Source: Clostridia bacterium (GTDB taxonomy: Bacteria > Bacillota_A > Clostridia > Christensenellales > Aristaeellaceae). Taken from it: a stretch of DNA of 5,030 nucleotides. Positions 3,930 through 5,030 of the stretch are shown here, in pieces. Under the pieces are notes generated by a model that was given only the letters and a program-made list of their open reading frames with translations, made no database searches and was not told the DNA's origin. The stretch spans positions 1 through 5,030 of the forward strand of contig JAFWQM010000110.1 in assembly GCA_017509065.1 (NCBI GenBank), written 5' to 3'. The first letter of the stretch is position 1; each line of letters opens with the position of its first letter. The translations under genes were made by a program, and so were the position numbers.

Positions 3930-5030
3930 TTACTCTGCATATTCTCCGTATTCGCAGCCGATATGGGTGGCCTCTATCTCGTCCACCAGCTCCAATTGTC
4001 CGTTCCGTTTTTCGTACAGCTTCACCGTGCCGAATCCGTTTCCGCCGTTCCACAGCCGGTTGTGGCGTTTGCTGCCGTCCGGAGCTTCGTAGTTGACAAA
4101 GAGCATATCTTTTTTCCGGCAATGCACCTCGGTTTCCATGACGGCGTGGATGTTTTCCTGACGGACGCGCCAGATCACTTCTTCGTCCGTTTCCTCAAAG
4201 GTGAAATCCGTCTTGACCATCAGATGCAGCTTGGAAAAGTTGAAATCGTATTCCTGGCCCTCGTAGTAAAACACGCCCAATAGCCGCCGGTCCAGCGGCA
4301 CGAAATAGATTTTCGGCCTGCCGCCGCCGATGTCGAACACGCTGTTCTGAAGTTGCTCCCCAGTCTTTTTGCTCTTAAGGCAATTGGAGGACAGCCATAC
4401 CCAGGGGCTGGTGAAATCCCGGCCCCAGTTTTTGTCGGCGTAGCCGTAGCTTTTTTCGGGCGTGACCGTGTATTTTCTGCCGTTGAACGTGATCGTGCCG
4501 TTATACGCGCTCTTCATGCCCTCGGCGTGCCAGTACATGGCGAAGGCTTCCGCGTCCCGGAGGGGCTTGCTGGCCCCGTAGCCCACGTTGAAGGCGATCT
4601 GCTTGTCGACGGCCAGATCCCAGGACATTTCGCCTGCGTCGCACATCCATTCCGGATGCGCGGCGGCTTCCTTGGGCTTAATGCAAACGCTGCCTTTCAG
4701 CGCCGTTTCACAGGCTAAACAATCGGCGGCCTCGATCCGGTACGGCGCATCCCCATGCAGCGCAACGTCCTTCCAGGCAAAGAACCGGTGCAGTTGGCAA
4801 TGATCCTCACCCCAGGTACCCGCCTTGACCATCAGGTAGGAAGGCCGTTTGCCTGCGGCTTGGTTGGCGGGCAATTGCCCCAACACCGGCTCGTCTTCCG
4901 CCAGCGCGGGATTGCACACAAAAAACTCGATAAAGAACGGCTTGTCCTCGCCGGTTGACTCGTCCTGGGCCGTGAAAGAATGCCACCACCAGTCGTAGCC
5001 GTGATGGGAAAGCGGGCCGTGGAGCATGAA
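3930..5030 (-). CDS. Tocopherol cyclase/CrtC-like lipocalin family protein, 5' end probably outside the window
   Basis: At least 365 residues, resembling the bacterial tocopherol cyclase family (related to the CrtC/AttH lipocalin-like hydratases). Landmarks are GYDWWWHSFTA (10-20), EFFVCNP (34-40), SYGYADKNWGRDFTSPWVW (193-211) with the Asp-Lys-Asn-Trp-Gly core, NSVFDIGGGRPKI (228-240), VNYEAPDGSKRHNRLWNGGN (311-330), and a C-terminal IGCEYGEYAE. The twin lipocalin-like halves are rich in aromatic residues. In plants this family closes the chromanol ring of tocopherols, but the anaerobe homologues are uncharacterised and probably act on some other lipid or prenyl compound. An ATG at 5027 could be the start, but the codon before it is open (Phe) and similar proteins, as I recall, have residues before FML-GPL, so the true start probably lies past 5030. 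No signal peptide is visible in the part seen. The stop TAA at 3930-3932 is 33 bases before the next gene. Confidence 0.82.
   Translation of the reverse strand, partial: FMLHGPLSHHGYDWWWHSFTAQDESTGEDKPFFIEFFVCNPALAEDEPVLGQLPANQAAGKRPSYLMVKAGTWGEDHCQLHRFFAWKDVALHGDAPYRIEAADCLACETALKGSVCIKPKEAAAHPEWMCDAGEMSWDLAVDKQIAFNVGYGASKPLRDAEAFAMYWHAEGMKSAYNGTITFNGRKYTVTPEKSYGYADKNWGRDFTSPWVWLSSNCLKSKKTGEQLQNSVFDIGGGRPKIYFVPLDRRLLGVFYYEGQEYDFNFSKLHLMVKTDFTFEETDEEVIWRVRQENIHAVMETEVHCRKKDMLFVNYEAPDGSKRHNRLWNGGNGFGTVKLYEKRNGQLELVDEIEATHIGCEYGEYAE

Noticed and set aside
3804..4283. Plus-strand open frame of 159 codons
   Set aside because: It is antisense to the well-conserved 3' part of the tocopherol-cyclase-like gene and to the DUF1653 gene start; its hydrophobic look comes from the complementary codons.
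1..5030. Integron gene-cassette array
   Set aside because: The string of small unrelated genes suggested it, but most gaps are too short for attC sites of about 60 bases or more and genes overlap, with no repeated RYYYAAC-type junctions seen.
1..5030. Rho-independent terminators, tRNA, CRISPR repeats, insertion sequences
   Set aside because: I looked in all gaps and saw no GC hairpin with a T-run, no tRNA-like cloverleaf, no regularly spaced repeats and no transposase-like protein.

Overview
The window holds nine closely packed genes, all on the minus strand, so transcription runs from right to left. It fits one polycistronic operon or a co-oriented cluster whose promoter lies beyond position 5030. 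Gaps are short (roughly -14 to +84 bases), and almost every gene has a purine-rich Shine-Dalgarno just before its start. The protein families (DUF1653, DUF4298, DUF2200, DUF1905/DUF1801, a YokD-like AAC(3), a tocopherol-cyclase-like lipocalin) together with strong GGAGG-type ribosome sites suggest a Gram-positive anaerobe of the Clostridia, probably one with moderate GC (lines I counted run from about 47 to 65 %). This placement is inferred from family recall, not from a marker gene.

In transcription order the layout is: (1) a tocopherol cyclase/CrtC-like lipocalin protein, probably cut at its 5' end by the window edge (3930-5030); (2) a DUF1653-DUF4298 two-domain protein (3447-3896); (3) a RimJ/RimL-type GNAT acetyltransferase that overlaps it by 14 bases (2903-3460); (4) a short, stop-interrupted reading frame that looks like a gene remnant (2815-2919); (5) a DUF5655-like protein (2441-2818); (6) a DUF1905-zinc knuckle-DUF1801 fusion that starts at GTG (1693-2403); (7) a DUF2200 protein (1349-1681); (8) acylphosphatase, coupled to it by an ATGA overlap (1086-1352); (9) an AAC(3)-family N-acetyltransferase (298-1080); (10) the N-terminal 74 codons of an MBL-fold hydrolase that runs off the left edge (1-223).

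There is no obvious single pathway. The genes are small, single- or two-domain, soluble proteins: two acetyltransferases, one phosphatase, one metallo-hydrolase and several uncharacterised families. No membrane proteins, regulators, transposases, integrases, tRNAs or CRISPR repeats are visible. The most useful observations are the domain fusions, one of which keeps an internal ribosome site at the junction; the remnant frame fitted exactly between two coupled genes; and the unusual assembly of unrelated families on one strand. I do not see convincing evidence of a new multi-component system.
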